Positions 51,918 through 59,731 of a stretch of DNA of 64,000 nucleotides are shown here, in pieces (within the stretch, counting starts at the first letter, position 1; every line of letters starts with the position of its first letter). The position numbers were made by a program, and so were the translations under genes. The DNA is taken from the NCBI GenBank assembly GCA_945861085.1, contig OX244046.1:2294001-2358000 (forward strand), given 5' to 3'. Source of the stretch: Clostridioides difficile_D. Lineage in GTDB: Bacteria > Bacillota > Clostridia > Peptostreptococcales > Peptostreptococcaceae. Below the pieces are notes generated by a model. That model did not search any database and was not told the DNA's origin. It worked only from the letters and a program-made list of their open reading frames with translations.

Positions 51918-52565
51918 TTAGGATACTAATTTTTTTGCTAATTCAACAGCTTTTGCTGCTGATGGTGAATATCCATATGCACCTATCTTTTTAGCATAGC
52001 TTTCAGATATAGGACCACCGCCTATCATTATTTTAAAATTATTTCTTATTCCCTGACCTTTTAAATCTTCTATTAAAACTTCCATATTATCCATAGTTGT
52101 AGTCATGAGAGTAGACATTGCTATAATATCAGCATTTACTTCCTTAGCTTTTTCAACAAATTCACTCATAGGTATGTCTCTCCCTAAATCATAAACTTCA
52201 AATCCTGCTGTTTCTAACATTATTTTTACTATATTTTTTCCAATATCATGAGTATCACCTTGTACAACACCCATTACTATTTTCCCAGTTTTTTTTGAAT
52301 TTTCTTTTTTAATGTGAGGCTTTAGAACATCAATACCTGCATTCATTGCATCTGAACATAAAAGTAATTCTGGAACATAATATTCCTCTTCTTCATATAG
52401 TTCCCCAGCCCTTTGCATTCCAACAGAAAGCCCCTTATCTATTCCTTCAAATGCATCAAATTCTTGTTTTAAATACTCTTTAGCTACCTCTACTACTTTT
52501 TCTTCTTCCATCTCAACTACGTTATAAGCTAATTCTTTTAACAATGCCTCTTTTTCTTTACTCAT
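51918..52565 (-). CDS. Corrinoid (methyl-carrier) protein
   Basis: A 215-residue B12-binding protein of the MtaC/MtbC/MttC type. Residues about 1-85 are the four-helix cap ('EYLKQEFDAFEGIDKGLSVGMQRAGELYE'); residues about 90-215 are the Rossmann-like B12 domain with 'GDTHDIGKNIV' near 103, whose His is the lower axial cobalt ligand, 'MSTLMTTTMDNM' near 150 and the closing 'IGGGPISESYAKKIGAYGYS' near 180. It carries the methyl group between the URO-D-fold enzymes. Start at the ATG at 52565 with AAGGGGG upstream. A TTGACA at 52660-52665 may be an internal promoter. Confidence 0.93.
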   Translation of the reverse strand: MSKEKEALLKELAYNVVEMEEEKVVEVAKEYLKQEFDAFEGIDKGLSVGMQRAGELYEEEEYYVPELLLCSDAMNAGIDVLKPHIKKENSKKTGKIVMGVVQGDTHDIGKNIVKIMLETAGFEVYDLGRDIPMSEFVEKAKEVNADIIAMSTLMTTTMDNMEVLIEDLKGQGIRNNFKIMIGGGPISESYAKKIGAYGYSPSAAKAVELAKKLVS

Positions 52566-52782
52566 AGATATTTCCCCCTTAACCAATTCAACTTTTATTT
52601 TCCAATGTTTAATACCAAACAATAATAGTAACTATAAGTTATTTTTAAAATATTTTTTATGTCAAAATATTTTATCTATCTTAAATTTAATATTTTTATT
52701 ATTTTTTGTCTAATATGAAAAATCTATTTACCAGCTAACATATATTCAAAGAGTCTATTTTATAATATCAATATAAACCCTT

Positions 52783-53841
52783 TTAATCATATCTTCCAAA
52801 ATCTTCTACTGCTCTCACCATAGCTTGTACATTACATGCTGGAGCAAGAGGAGTTAATGCACAATCTGGCATCAATATAAATCCTCCTGGAGAATATTTC
52901 ATTTGTTCAATTGCTTTTCTACTCTCTTCATATACGTCTTCAGGTTTTCCTGAATGTATAATAGAATTCCTTACATTTCCACCAATAATATATTCATCAC
53001 CTAAAATTTCTGCTGTTTCTTTCATATCCATCTCATAACCTAATGTAAATACAGTTCTGCTTGGTAACTTTAATTCATTCGTCCAGTATTTTAAATTTTC
53101 CTTATGGTCTCCACAAAGATGTACTATCCATTTCTTAATTCCCCATTCTTGGTACCTATCTTGAATCTCTTTTATATATGGCACAGAGAATCTTTCAAAG
53201 TCTTTTGAAGAAATAATTCCATGAGATTCCATAGGATATGCTGAAAATGTTGATATTTTTTCTACCCCAAATGTATCTATACTTTTCTTTGTTATTGCCA
53301 TCATATAATCAGTCACCATTCTAAGAAGCTGATGGATTACTTCAGGGTCTTTTCTCAAAGATTTTAATAGTAGTTCTGTTCCTAAAATACTTTGCACTCC
53401 ACCAAAAGGAGAACCTGATGGAACTGAAAATCCAAAACCATTTTCTACACATAATTGGGCAAATTTAAAAGACCTAATTGCTGATGGTGCAGTGTTCACA
53501 TCAGGTATTTTTAGATTTTTAACATCTTTTATATTCTCTACAGGTCTTCTTATTACTTTTGGTAATCTTATTCTTGGAGTTTCTGAAAACATCAATTCTC
53601 CACCAAAATCCCAAGTTTGCCATTCTGGAACTGCATAACCTGGAGTAGCATCATACTTATGTAAATTTATTGAATACATTTGAGCTTTAAAAGCTTTTTC
53701 AGGTTCCATATAATATTCTTTTGAAGAATAATTTGAAATATTAGCCGCATATAAAGTAACATTTGGATTAACTGGTATACGGTCTAATTTTTCTTTATTC
53801 ATCAAAGCTTTCATTCTTTCAGCAGAAGTTAATTCCATCAT
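52783..53841 (-). CDS. URO-D-fold corrinoid-linked methyltransferase, copy 1
   Basis: A ~352-residue member of the same superfamily, most different from copies 2 and 4. 'SAERMKALMNKEKLDRIPVNP' (near 5-25) is the N-terminal motif; 'KWIVHLCGDHKENLKYW' near 243 supplies His-x-Cys, and 'GGFILMPDCALTPLAP' near 325 supplies the third zinc Cys. Its Pro/Trp-rich region 'TPGYAVPEWQTWDFGGEL' near 60-77 resembles substrate-side enzymes of this fold rather than the thiol-methylating ones, so it may take the methyl group from the imported substrate; that assignment is inference. It follows the SsuA-like receptor gene after 98 nt with a hairpin. Confidence 0.8.
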   Translation of the reverse strand: MMELTSAERMKALMNKEKLDRIPVNPNVTLYAANISNYSSKEYYMEPEKAFKAQMYSINLHKYDATPGYAVPEWQTWDFGGELMFSETPRIRLPKVIRRPVENIKDVKNLKIPDVNTAPSAIRSFKFAQLCVENGFGFSVPSGSPFGGVQSILGTELLLKSLRKDPEVIHQLLRMVTDYMMAITKKSIDTFGVEKISTFSAYPMESHGIISSKDFERFSVPYIKEIQDRYQEWGIKKWIVHLCGDHKENLKYWTNELKLPSRTVFTLGYEMDMKETAEILGDEYIIGGNVRNSIIHSGKPEDVYEESRKAIEQMKYSPGGFILMPDCALTPLAPACNVQAMVRAVEDFGRYD

Positions 53842-53898
53842 CACCATCTCCTATTTAATATATTTTTAATAAGTTACTATATCAACATAGAAAAATCA

Positions 53899-53921
53899 CC
53901 TTAAAATATCAACTTTTAAGG
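53899..53921. other. Hairpin after the SsuA-like receptor gene
   Basis: CCTTAAAA / TTTTAAGG, 8 bp with a 7-nt loop; on the minus strand it is followed by TGATTTTTC. It is a third receptor-end hairpin in this block, possibly a weak terminator. Confidence 0.55.
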
Positions 53922-53939
53922 CAATTTATCACTCTGTAT

Positions 53940-54983
53940 CTATTTATCCAACTTAACATTTTTTTGAGCATTTTTTAAGAATGTGTCATCTATAGCTTTT
54001 TCACGAGGTACTTCTTTTTTTATAACGCCTGATGCCATAGACATTCTATTTATGGCTTCATATCCATCATCAGTGAAACTTCCATCTTTAGAATATATAT
54101 TATTATTTTTTATTTCTTTTACAGAATCTTCAAGCATTTCATTTCCTGGGAATAACGGTTTTAGTTTTTCTATTATTTTTTCTGCAGAGTTTTCGTTTGT
54201 CCATAGTATAGCTTTGTATATAGCATTTACATATTTTTGTACTGTTTCTGGATTTTCTTTTATATATTCATCTGTAGTAAACGTTATATACATTTCATAA
54301 TTTTCAGAACCAATTAATTTTTTATGAACTTCTGGATTATATATATCTTCAACTAACTTATTTCCTGCATCAAGTACAATTTTACGAGCAGATGGAGATA
54401 CATAACTACCTGCAACATCTTCTTTTTCCAAAGCTGCAACCAATGCTGAGTTTGGAAGATTTACATATGTCGCATCAGTATCTGGATTAAGACCATTTTC
54501 TTTTAATACAGAACGTACAAATGCTCTAGGAGATGAACCGCTATCAGCTCCATTTATAGTTTTCCCTTTCATATCTTTTACATTGGTATATTTTGGTGCT
54601 ACTACAAATGAATATGGATATTTTTGAGTAGTTGAAAGTAATAATTTAGTCCCTTGATTTTTTTCATTAAAACCTAAAATCATTTCTGGCCCATATAAAC
54701 CAAATTGAGCATCTCCAGATAGTACTGGCGCTGTTGGCATATCACTTTGTACTGTAACAAATTCTACATCTAAACCTTCTTCTTCAAAAAATCCAAGTGC
54801 TTTTGCTAGGTATGCTGGTCCCCAAAGCTCACCTCTCACTGGTTCAGATACTTTAATTTTTTCTAATTGTTTTGTTTCTTTTTTAGCATTATTAGAAGTT
54901 TTTTCTTTTTCTGTTCCAGAACTACAAGCAGTCATACCTAATAACAAAACTCCAGATAATAAAATTGAAATAAACCTTTTCAT
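53940..54983 (-). CDS. SsuA/THI5-like ABC receptor lipoprotein
   Basis: A 347-residue periplasmic-type receptor anchored by a lipobox ('LLLGMTACSSG', Cys near 20). The NMT1/SsuA-like fold is seen in 'IKVSEPVRGELWGPAYLAKALGFFEEEGLDVEFV' (about 42-75), 'DAQFGLYGPEMIL' near 92 and 'MKGKTINGADSGSSPRAFVRSVLKENGLNPD' near 136-166. Family ligands include sulfonates, taurine, nitrate-like anions and pyrimidine precursors; by its place beside methyltransferases it may bind the methylated substrate. ATG at 54983 follows GAGGAG. Confidence 0.85.
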   Translation of the reverse strand: MKRFISILLSGVLLLGMTACSSGTEKEKTSNNAKKETKQLEKIKVSEPVRGELWGPAYLAKALGFFEEEGLDVEFVTVQSDMPTAPVLSGDAQFGLYGPEMILGFNEKNQGTKLLLSTTQKYPYSFVVAPKYTNVKDMKGKTINGADSGSSPRAFVRSVLKENGLNPDTDATYVNLPNSALVAALEKEDVAGSYVSPSARKIVLDAGNKLVEDIYNPEVHKKLIGSENYEMYITFTTDEYIKENPETVQKYVNAIYKAILWTNENSAEKIIEKLKPLFPGNEMLEDSVKEIKNNNIYSKDGSFTDDGYEAINRMSMASGVIKKEVPREKAIDDTFLKNAQKNVKLDK

Positions 54984-55007
54984 ATTTTCTCTCCTCACAT
55001 TGTTTTT

Positions 55008-55781
55008 TTAGTCAACACTTTCTCTCCATCTTAAAATTCTTTTTTCTACATGCTTTAATATGTAATCAAGCATTGACATTATAAACATCATTAAAAAAAT
55101 ACAAGATAACACTCTTGTAATATTATAAACTCCTCCAGCTGATTGCACCATCCATCCTAAACCTTGATTAGAACCTAAATATTCTCCGACTATTGCTCCT
55201 AAAACTGAAGCACCTGCTCCTGAACGTAAACTAGCCATAATCCAAGGAATACAAGAAGGCAAGATTACTTTTTGTATAATTTGTAATTTAGATGCACCCA
55301 TAATTTTTAGTGTATTTATTAAATTTATATCTACATTTTTAAACCCCGCATAAGCATTAAAAAATACCAAAAAGAATACCATTATAGCAGCCATAAAAAT
55401 TTTAGCTTGCAACCCTATTCCAAACCAAATTATAAATAAAGGTCCAAGTGATAGTTTTGGTAATCCGTATAATCCTACTAATATTGGGTCAAATATATCT
55501 GCTAAAAGTGGTATATTTCCAAACAAAAATGCTATTATTACTCCAAACACTACACCATAAAATAACCCAAACAATGAAGCCTTTAGTGTTATATAAATAT
55601 GAGGCCATATTTCGCCTGTACTAAACATAGATATTAAATCTTTTATGATGTTCAATGGTGAACTAAAGAAAAATGTGTTAATCATATTATTGTCAGACAG
55701 ATATTCCCAAATTATTAAAAATAATGCTATAAAAATCAAACAGTAACATTTTTTTAATATTTTTTTAAGCTCCATATTCAC
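55008..55781 (-). CDS. SsuC/TauC-like ABC permease
   Basis: A 257-residue permease with about six transmembrane helices. The ATPase-contact loop 'INTLKIMGASKLQIIQKVILPSCIPWIMASLRSGAGASVLGAIVGEYLGSNQGLG' region is spread over residues about 155-208 and is the hallmark of the nitrate/sulfonate/taurine group. 'GLYGLPKLSLGPLFIIWFGIG' near 102-122 is typical too. It overlaps the ATPase gene by 17 nt. Start is either the GTG at 55781 or the ATG at 55775; both have GGAGATGG upstream. Confidence 0.9.
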   Translation of the reverse strand: MNMELKKILKKCYCLIFIALFLIIWEYLSDNNMINTFFFSSPLNIIKDLISMFSTGEIWPHIYITLKASLFGLFYGVVFGVIIAFLFGNIPLLADIFDPILVGLYGLPKLSLGPLFIIWFGIGLQAKIFMAAIMVFFLVFFNAYAGFKNVDINLINTLKIMGASKLQIIQKVILPSCIPWIMASLRSGAGASVLGAIVGEYLGSNQGLGWMVQSAGGVYNITRVLSCIFLMMFIMSMLDYILKHVEKRILRWRESVD

Positions 55782-56577
55782 CCATCTCCTCTTTTCTTCC
55801 TTTTATGACTTCAGATTTTATGTCATCCCAAATTTGCTTTTCTAACTCTATAAATTGGGAACTTGATTTACTTTCGATGTTATTACGTGGCCTAGGTAAA
55901 TCTACAATATATTCTGATTTAATAGATGAAGGTCTATAGCTCATAAGTATAATTCTATCTGCCAATGTTATTGCCTCTGATATATCATGAGTAATATACA
56001 CAATAGTATTTTTTCTTTTTTCCCAAATATTTAAAATTTCATCCTGCAATAATTCCCTTGTGAATACATCTAAAGGACCAAAAGGTTCATCCATAAAAAT
56101 AACATCTGGGTCTTGTGCTAAAGCTCTCATTATAATTGCTCTTTTTCTCATTCCTCCAGAAAGTTCATATGGATATTTTTCCTCAAAACCAGCTAGACCA
56201 CTAGTTTGCATAAGTTCCTTTGCTAATTCTATTCTATGTTTCTTATTTTCTCCCCTTATCTCAAGACCAATAGCAATATTATCAATTATCTTTCTCCAAG
56301 GAAGTAAAGTATCCATTTGTGATATATATCCTATCTTATGTTTTCCAAAATGTAATGGTTTTCCATCAATTAAGACTTCTCCTTCTGTAGGCTTTAACAT
56401 ACCACACATTATGTTTAAAAGCGTACTTTTTCCACATCCACTAGAACCTACAATAGCTAAAAACTCACCTTTTCTAACAGATAAGTCTACATTATTAATT
56501 GCATGTATGCTTTCACCATTTTTAGATTGATAATAATGAGTAATATTTTTTAAAACTAATGTATTTGTATTTTCCAT
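55765..56577 (-). CDS. SsuB/TauB-like ABC ATPase
   Basis: A 270-residue ATPase. Walker A 'VGSSGCGKSTLLNIM' near 45, Q-loop 'GYISQMDTLLPWRKI' near 80, signature 'LSGGMRKRAIIMRAL' near 127, Walker B 'DVIFMDEPFGPLDVFTREL' near 147 and 'YITHDISEAITLADRI' near 180, all as in the nitrate/sulfonate/taurine family (Phe-Gly-Pro-Leu-Asp in the D-loop). ATG at 56577 is chosen from AAGGGG at 7 nt. First gene of the main corrinoid transcription unit, behind the dyad operator at 56687-56701. Confidence 0.93.
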   Translation of the reverse strand: MENTNTLVLKNITHYYQSKNGESIHAINNVDLSVRKGEFLAIVGSSGCGKSTLLNIMCGMLKPTEGEVLIDGKPLHFGKHKIGYISQMDTLLPWRKIIDNIAIGLEIRGENKKHRIELAKELMQTSGLAGFEEKYPYELSGGMRKRAIIMRALAQDPDVIFMDEPFGPLDVFTRELLQDEILNIWEKRKNTIVYITHDISEAITLADRIILMSYRPSSIKSEYIVDLPRPRNNIESKSSSQFIELEKQIWDDIKSEVIKGRKEEMGEYGA

Positions 56578-56686
56578 CTCAATACCCCTTATTTTCATAC
56601 TACAAATATAATACAATTTTCTATTTATTATATTATACTTCGACTTTGAACAACATAATTTTAATATGTTTTATATTCTTTGTCCA

Positions 56687-56701
56687 ATAGCAAAAAACTA
56701 T
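56687..56701. promoter_or_regulatory. Shared dyad operator, copy 2
   Basis: Plus strand CCAATAG-CAAAAAA-CTAT, 110 nt upstream of the SsuB-like start. ATAG-N7-CTAT dyad with A-tract centre, as at 42784-42798 and 59628-59642; TTGGAC beside it on the minus strand may be a -35. Confidence 0.6.
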
Positions 56702-56735
56702 CTGCAATAATTTTGTTATAGTTTCCAACTATATC

Positions 56736-56786
56736 CAAAAAAGACTACATTAAATTCGTCATAATACAAATTTAATGTAGTCTTTT
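56736..56786 (-). terminator. Terminator after the molybdoenzyme-ferredoxin unit
   Basis: 18-bp perfect stem AAAAGACTACATTAAATT (56738-56755) with AATTTAATGTAGTCTTTT (56769-56786), U-run on the minus strand. It separates the redox pair from the ABC/corrinoid unit. Confidence 0.9.
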
Positions 56787-56837
56787 ATAAAATTCATTTT
56801 ACATATGATTATAAGTTATAATTTATACTTAATCTAC

Positions 56838-57260
56838 TTAACTATTAAATTCTAATGCTCCTGTAGGACATACCATTACACAAGGCGAATCCATACCACA
56901 CTTATTTCTTTCAATGCAACCATTACATTTATTTGCCTTACCATCCTTTCCATAAATCAATGCTCCATATTCACAAGCTTTTTCACAAAGTTTACATCCT
57001 ATACAGTTTTGATTATCTAATACAACGAACCTATCTTCTTTTCTAAAGCATTCTTTAGGACATACATCTAAACATTTTGGCTCATCACAATGAATACATG
57101 ATAATGAAAAATATTCTACATTTTCACCTTTTTCCACTGTAAATACATGTCTAAAAAGTTCACCATTATCTATATTATTATCATTTTGGTCTATACAAGC
57201 AAGTAGACATGCTCCACATGCTGTACATAACTCTTTGTTAAATTTAAATAAACTTTTCAT
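56838..57260 (-). CDS. Four-cluster ferredoxin subunit of the molybdopterin oxidoreductase (DmsB/PsrB-like)
   Basis: A 140-residue electron-transfer subunit with four [4Fe-4S] motifs: 'CTACGACLLAC' (12-22), 'CIHCDEPKCLDVCPKECF' (near 56), 'CIGCKLCEKACEYG' (near 87) and 'CNGCIERNKCGMDSPCVMVCPTGAL' region (near 111). The pattern is that of DMSO/polysulfide reductase B subunits, but it is shorter than DmsB (~205). No membrane anchor subunit (DmsC/PsrC) is encoded nearby, so electrons probably come from a soluble ferredoxin or NADH partner. It lies 13 nt after the catalytic subunit gene. Confidence 0.9.
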   Translation of the reverse strand: MKSLFKFNKELCTACGACLLACIDQNDNNIDNGELFRHVFTVEKGENVEYFSLSCIHCDEPKCLDVCPKECFRKEDRFVVLDNQNCIGCKLCEKACEYGALIYGKDGKANKCNGCIERNKCGMDSPCVMVCPTGALEFNS

Positions 57261-57273
57261 TATATCCCTCCAT

Positions 57274-59397
57274 TTATCTATTCATCTTTTCAATCTTACA
57301 TTTACAACTTCTATATGCAGGGAATCCAGTATAAGGGTCAAAATTATCACAGACAATACTATTTATATCAGCTTCTCTGTATCCATGATACATATGTATA
57401 TTTCTGTATAAAACTCTGTCAGTAACATTGACCTTTACATTCAAACTTCCTATCTTAGTAGTTATTTTTATATAATCTCCACTAATAACATCCAATTCTT
57501 TTGCATCTAGACTAGAAATATCGCAACTAGCTTCATTTTTTAATATTCTTGAAAGTTTGATGTCATGAAGTCTTGAATGTAGTGCATTTGGAATTCTTGC
57601 TCCTGATGTCAATAAATAAGTATAATCATCATCTATATCACCATTAAAATCTTTATATGTTGGTAATGCGTCCAATCCAAAATCTTTATACTTTTCAATA
57701 ATTGTAGATTTTAATTCAAACTTAGATGTACTAGTATCGTATCCATCTCTTGTATATGAGCCTACTATGTATGGCTTAAAATCTCTACATTTTAATGGTA
57801 AATCACTTTCTTTAAGTTTATCTATATCTACACATGTATCTTTGAACATATGTCTTATACTTGCTTCATAACCTGCCTTCAATAAATCATCTTCTATATC
57901 CATAACATTTGCTAAATCTGAAAGTATTTCTACATCTGATTTTGAATCATATAATGTATCAATAACTTTTTTAGTATATGTAATATATCCCCCTGGATAA
58001 CTCTTACATTCTTCTCTCTCAAAAGATGTACATGCAGGCAAAAGTATATCTGCATATTTTGATGCATCTGTCATAAATAAATCTACATTTACAAAAAAAT
58101 CTACAGTGTCCAATGCTTTGAAAAGTCTTCCTGAGTTAGGAAACATTCTAGCATTTATACCATGACAAAACAAAGCTCTTATTTCATATGGTGTCTTTTC
58201 TTCTATTTGTCTAGGTAAGTCCATAGCTTGAAATTGAGTCACCATCTCATTCCATAGAGGGAATCTTTCTCCACCAATTCTTTCATTTATATTTTTAGGT
58301 AGAACTTCTTTTACGAACTCTTTTTCTAGTGATTGAAATCCACCTATCTTACCAGCAAAGTAATCTTGTTTTGGTATATTACCTCCTATCCTGTCATAGT
58401 TTCCTGTTATGGCAGATAAAGACATCATTGCTCTATAGTTTTGGAATCCATTTTGATGATGAACTATTGGAGCTGCACTTTCATTTATACAAAATGGACC
58501 TTGTGACAACATCTCTACAGCTTTTACTATATCGTCTTTAGAAACTCCTGTAATTTTACTTACAGTATCTAAATCAAATGATTTTACATATTCTTTATAT
58601 TCATTAAATCCATGGACATGTTTTTCTATGTATTCTTTATCTATTAAATCTCTTTGTATAAATAAATTTGCCATTCCAAGAGCTAAAGCCCCATCAGTTC
58701 CAGGTTTAACTCTTAAATGTAAATCTGCTACTTTTTGAGTTGTTGGTGTTATTCTAGGGTCTACAATTATAAATTTTAAACCTTTTGCTTTTAATTTTGT
58801 TAGATTTACACTATTTAAAAATTTAGAGTAATATGGATTAAATCCCCACCCTAAATAAGTTTTTGCATTCTCCATATCTTGCATTGTAAAGTTTCTTCCA
58901 GTAGCAACATTTCCAGCCATCTGTGCTGATGTTGAACATGAACTAGATTCTGTACCATAATTAGGAGATCCAAATGAAGATGCAAACCTTTGTAAAAACG
59001 GTCTGTACCACTTTCCATAACCTGTAAAAAAAGCTACATGTTTTGCTCCATACTCAGATTTTACTTTATTTAATTTTTCTCCTATTTCTCTATAAGCCTC
59101 TTCCCATGATATTGTCTTAAATTTACCTTCACCCCTTTTTCCAACTCTCTTTAGAGGTGTCTTTATTCTATCTTCTCTATAAATATATTCTCTATTACAA
59201 AGACCTTTTGTACATAACAATCCTTTATTCATTGGATGCTCTTTTGTACCTTCTATTTTTATTACTTTACCATCTTTAACGTATGCATCAATTCCACAAT
59301 GTACTCCTGGAGAACAAATATCACATAAAGTTCTCTTTATTTCTATACCAGTTTCCTTACATGGTATTTTAGCTTTAAGTTGTTTGCAACTATCCAT
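57274..59397 (-). CDS. Molybdopterin-guanine-dinucleotide oxidoreductase catalytic subunit (DMSO-reductase superfamily)
   Basis: A 707-residue molybdo/tungsto-enzyme. The N-terminal cluster site is 'LCDICSPGVHCG' (Cys-x2-Cys-x5-Cys) plus Cys in 'GLLCTKGLCNREYIY'; the x5 gap is longer than the usual x3. The cofactor region follows: 'GWGFNPYYSKFLNS', 'IIVDPRITPTTQKVADLHLRVKPGTDGAL' and 'NESAAPIVHHQNGFQNYRAMMSLSAITGNYDRIGGN' are landmarks. 'NYGTESSSCSTSA' (near 140) probably holds the metal ligand, Cys rather than Ser or Sec. The C-terminal molybdopterin-binding domain spans about 590-707. There is no Tat signal, so it is cytoplasmic. The substrate is unknown; sulfoxides, N-oxides or sulfur anions fit the family. 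ATG at 59397 chosen by AAAGGA spacing. Confidence 0.9.
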   Translation of the reverse strand: MDSCKQLKAKIPCKETGIEIKRTLCDICSPGVHCGIDAYVKDGKVIKIEGTKEHPMNKGLLCTKGLCNREYIYREDRIKTPLKRVGKRGEGKFKTISWEEAYREIGEKLNKVKSEYGAKHVAFFTGYGKWYRPFLQRFASSFGSPNYGTESSSCSTSAQMAGNVATGRNFTMQDMENAKTYLGWGFNPYYSKFLNSVNLTKLKAKGLKFIIVDPRITPTTQKVADLHLRVKPGTDGALALGMANLFIQRDLIDKEYIEKHVHGFNEYKEYVKSFDLDTVSKITGVSKDDIVKAVEMLSQGPFCINESAAPIVHHQNGFQNYRAMMSLSAITGNYDRIGGNIPKQDYFAGKIGGFQSLEKEFVKEVLPKNINERIGGERFPLWNEMVTQFQAMDLPRQIEEKTPYEIRALFCHGINARMFPNSGRLFKALDTVDFFVNVDLFMTDASKYADILLPACTSFEREECKSYPGGYITYTKKVIDTLYDSKSDVEILSDLANVMDIEDDLLKAGYEASIRHMFKDTCVDIDKLKESDLPLKCRDFKPYIVGSYTRDGYDTSTSKFELKSTIIEKYKDFGLDALPTYKDFNGDIDDDYTYLLTSGARIPNALHSRLHDIKLSRILKNEASCDISSLDAKELDVISGDYIKITTKIGSLNVKVNVTDRVLYRNIHMYHGYREADINSIVCDNFDPYTGFPAYRSCKCKIEKMNR

Positions 59398-59627
59398 ATT
59401 AATATTTTCCTTTCCTAATAATAAATACAAATTACTACACTTATTATACATTCTTTTTATTCAAATATCATACTCTATATTTTATATATTGTAATTTCCA
59501 AGAATATTTCTAATAATAAAATTTTATATTTACTAATAATCTATTTGTATAATTATTTTTCACTCATAGTTTATAAGATAATTCAACAAAAATCTAATAG
59601 TAAATTGTTATTTACATATATCTTGCA

Positions 59628-59642
59628 ATAGATAAAAACTAT
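59628..59642. promoter_or_regulatory. Shared dyad operator, copy 1
   Basis: Plus strand GCAATAG-ATAAAAA-CTAT, 230 nt upstream of the molybdoenzyme start and 90 nt upstream of the divergent SNF2 gene. ATAG-N7-CTAT dyad with A-rich centre, like copies 2 and 3. The rest of the 59398-59731 gap is AT-rich with TATAAT-like boxes for both directions. Confidence 0.55.
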
Positions 59643-59731
59643 TCATATCTACCTTAATTTTAGTCTTAAATTTAGAGTGTAAATTGAATGTATTTAGATT
59701 ATAATATATACAGTGAGGTAAGGTGAATAAT

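Noticed and set aside
47005..53841. Heme biosynthesis (uroporphyrinogen decarboxylase) genes
   Set aside because: All four copies have the His-x-Cys ... Cys zinc motif and a corrinoid protein plus activator among them, and lack the HemE N-terminal Arg-rich substrate motif.
56060..56530. 156-codon plus-strand open frame
   Set aside because: Antisense shadow of the SsuB-like ATPase gene, whose motifs are fully conserved.
38655..59731. T-box, SAM or cobalamin riboswitch in the sulfur/corrinoid block
   Set aside because: I looked in each gap over 90 nt for the conserved cores and saw none; most gaps are too short or purely AT-rich.
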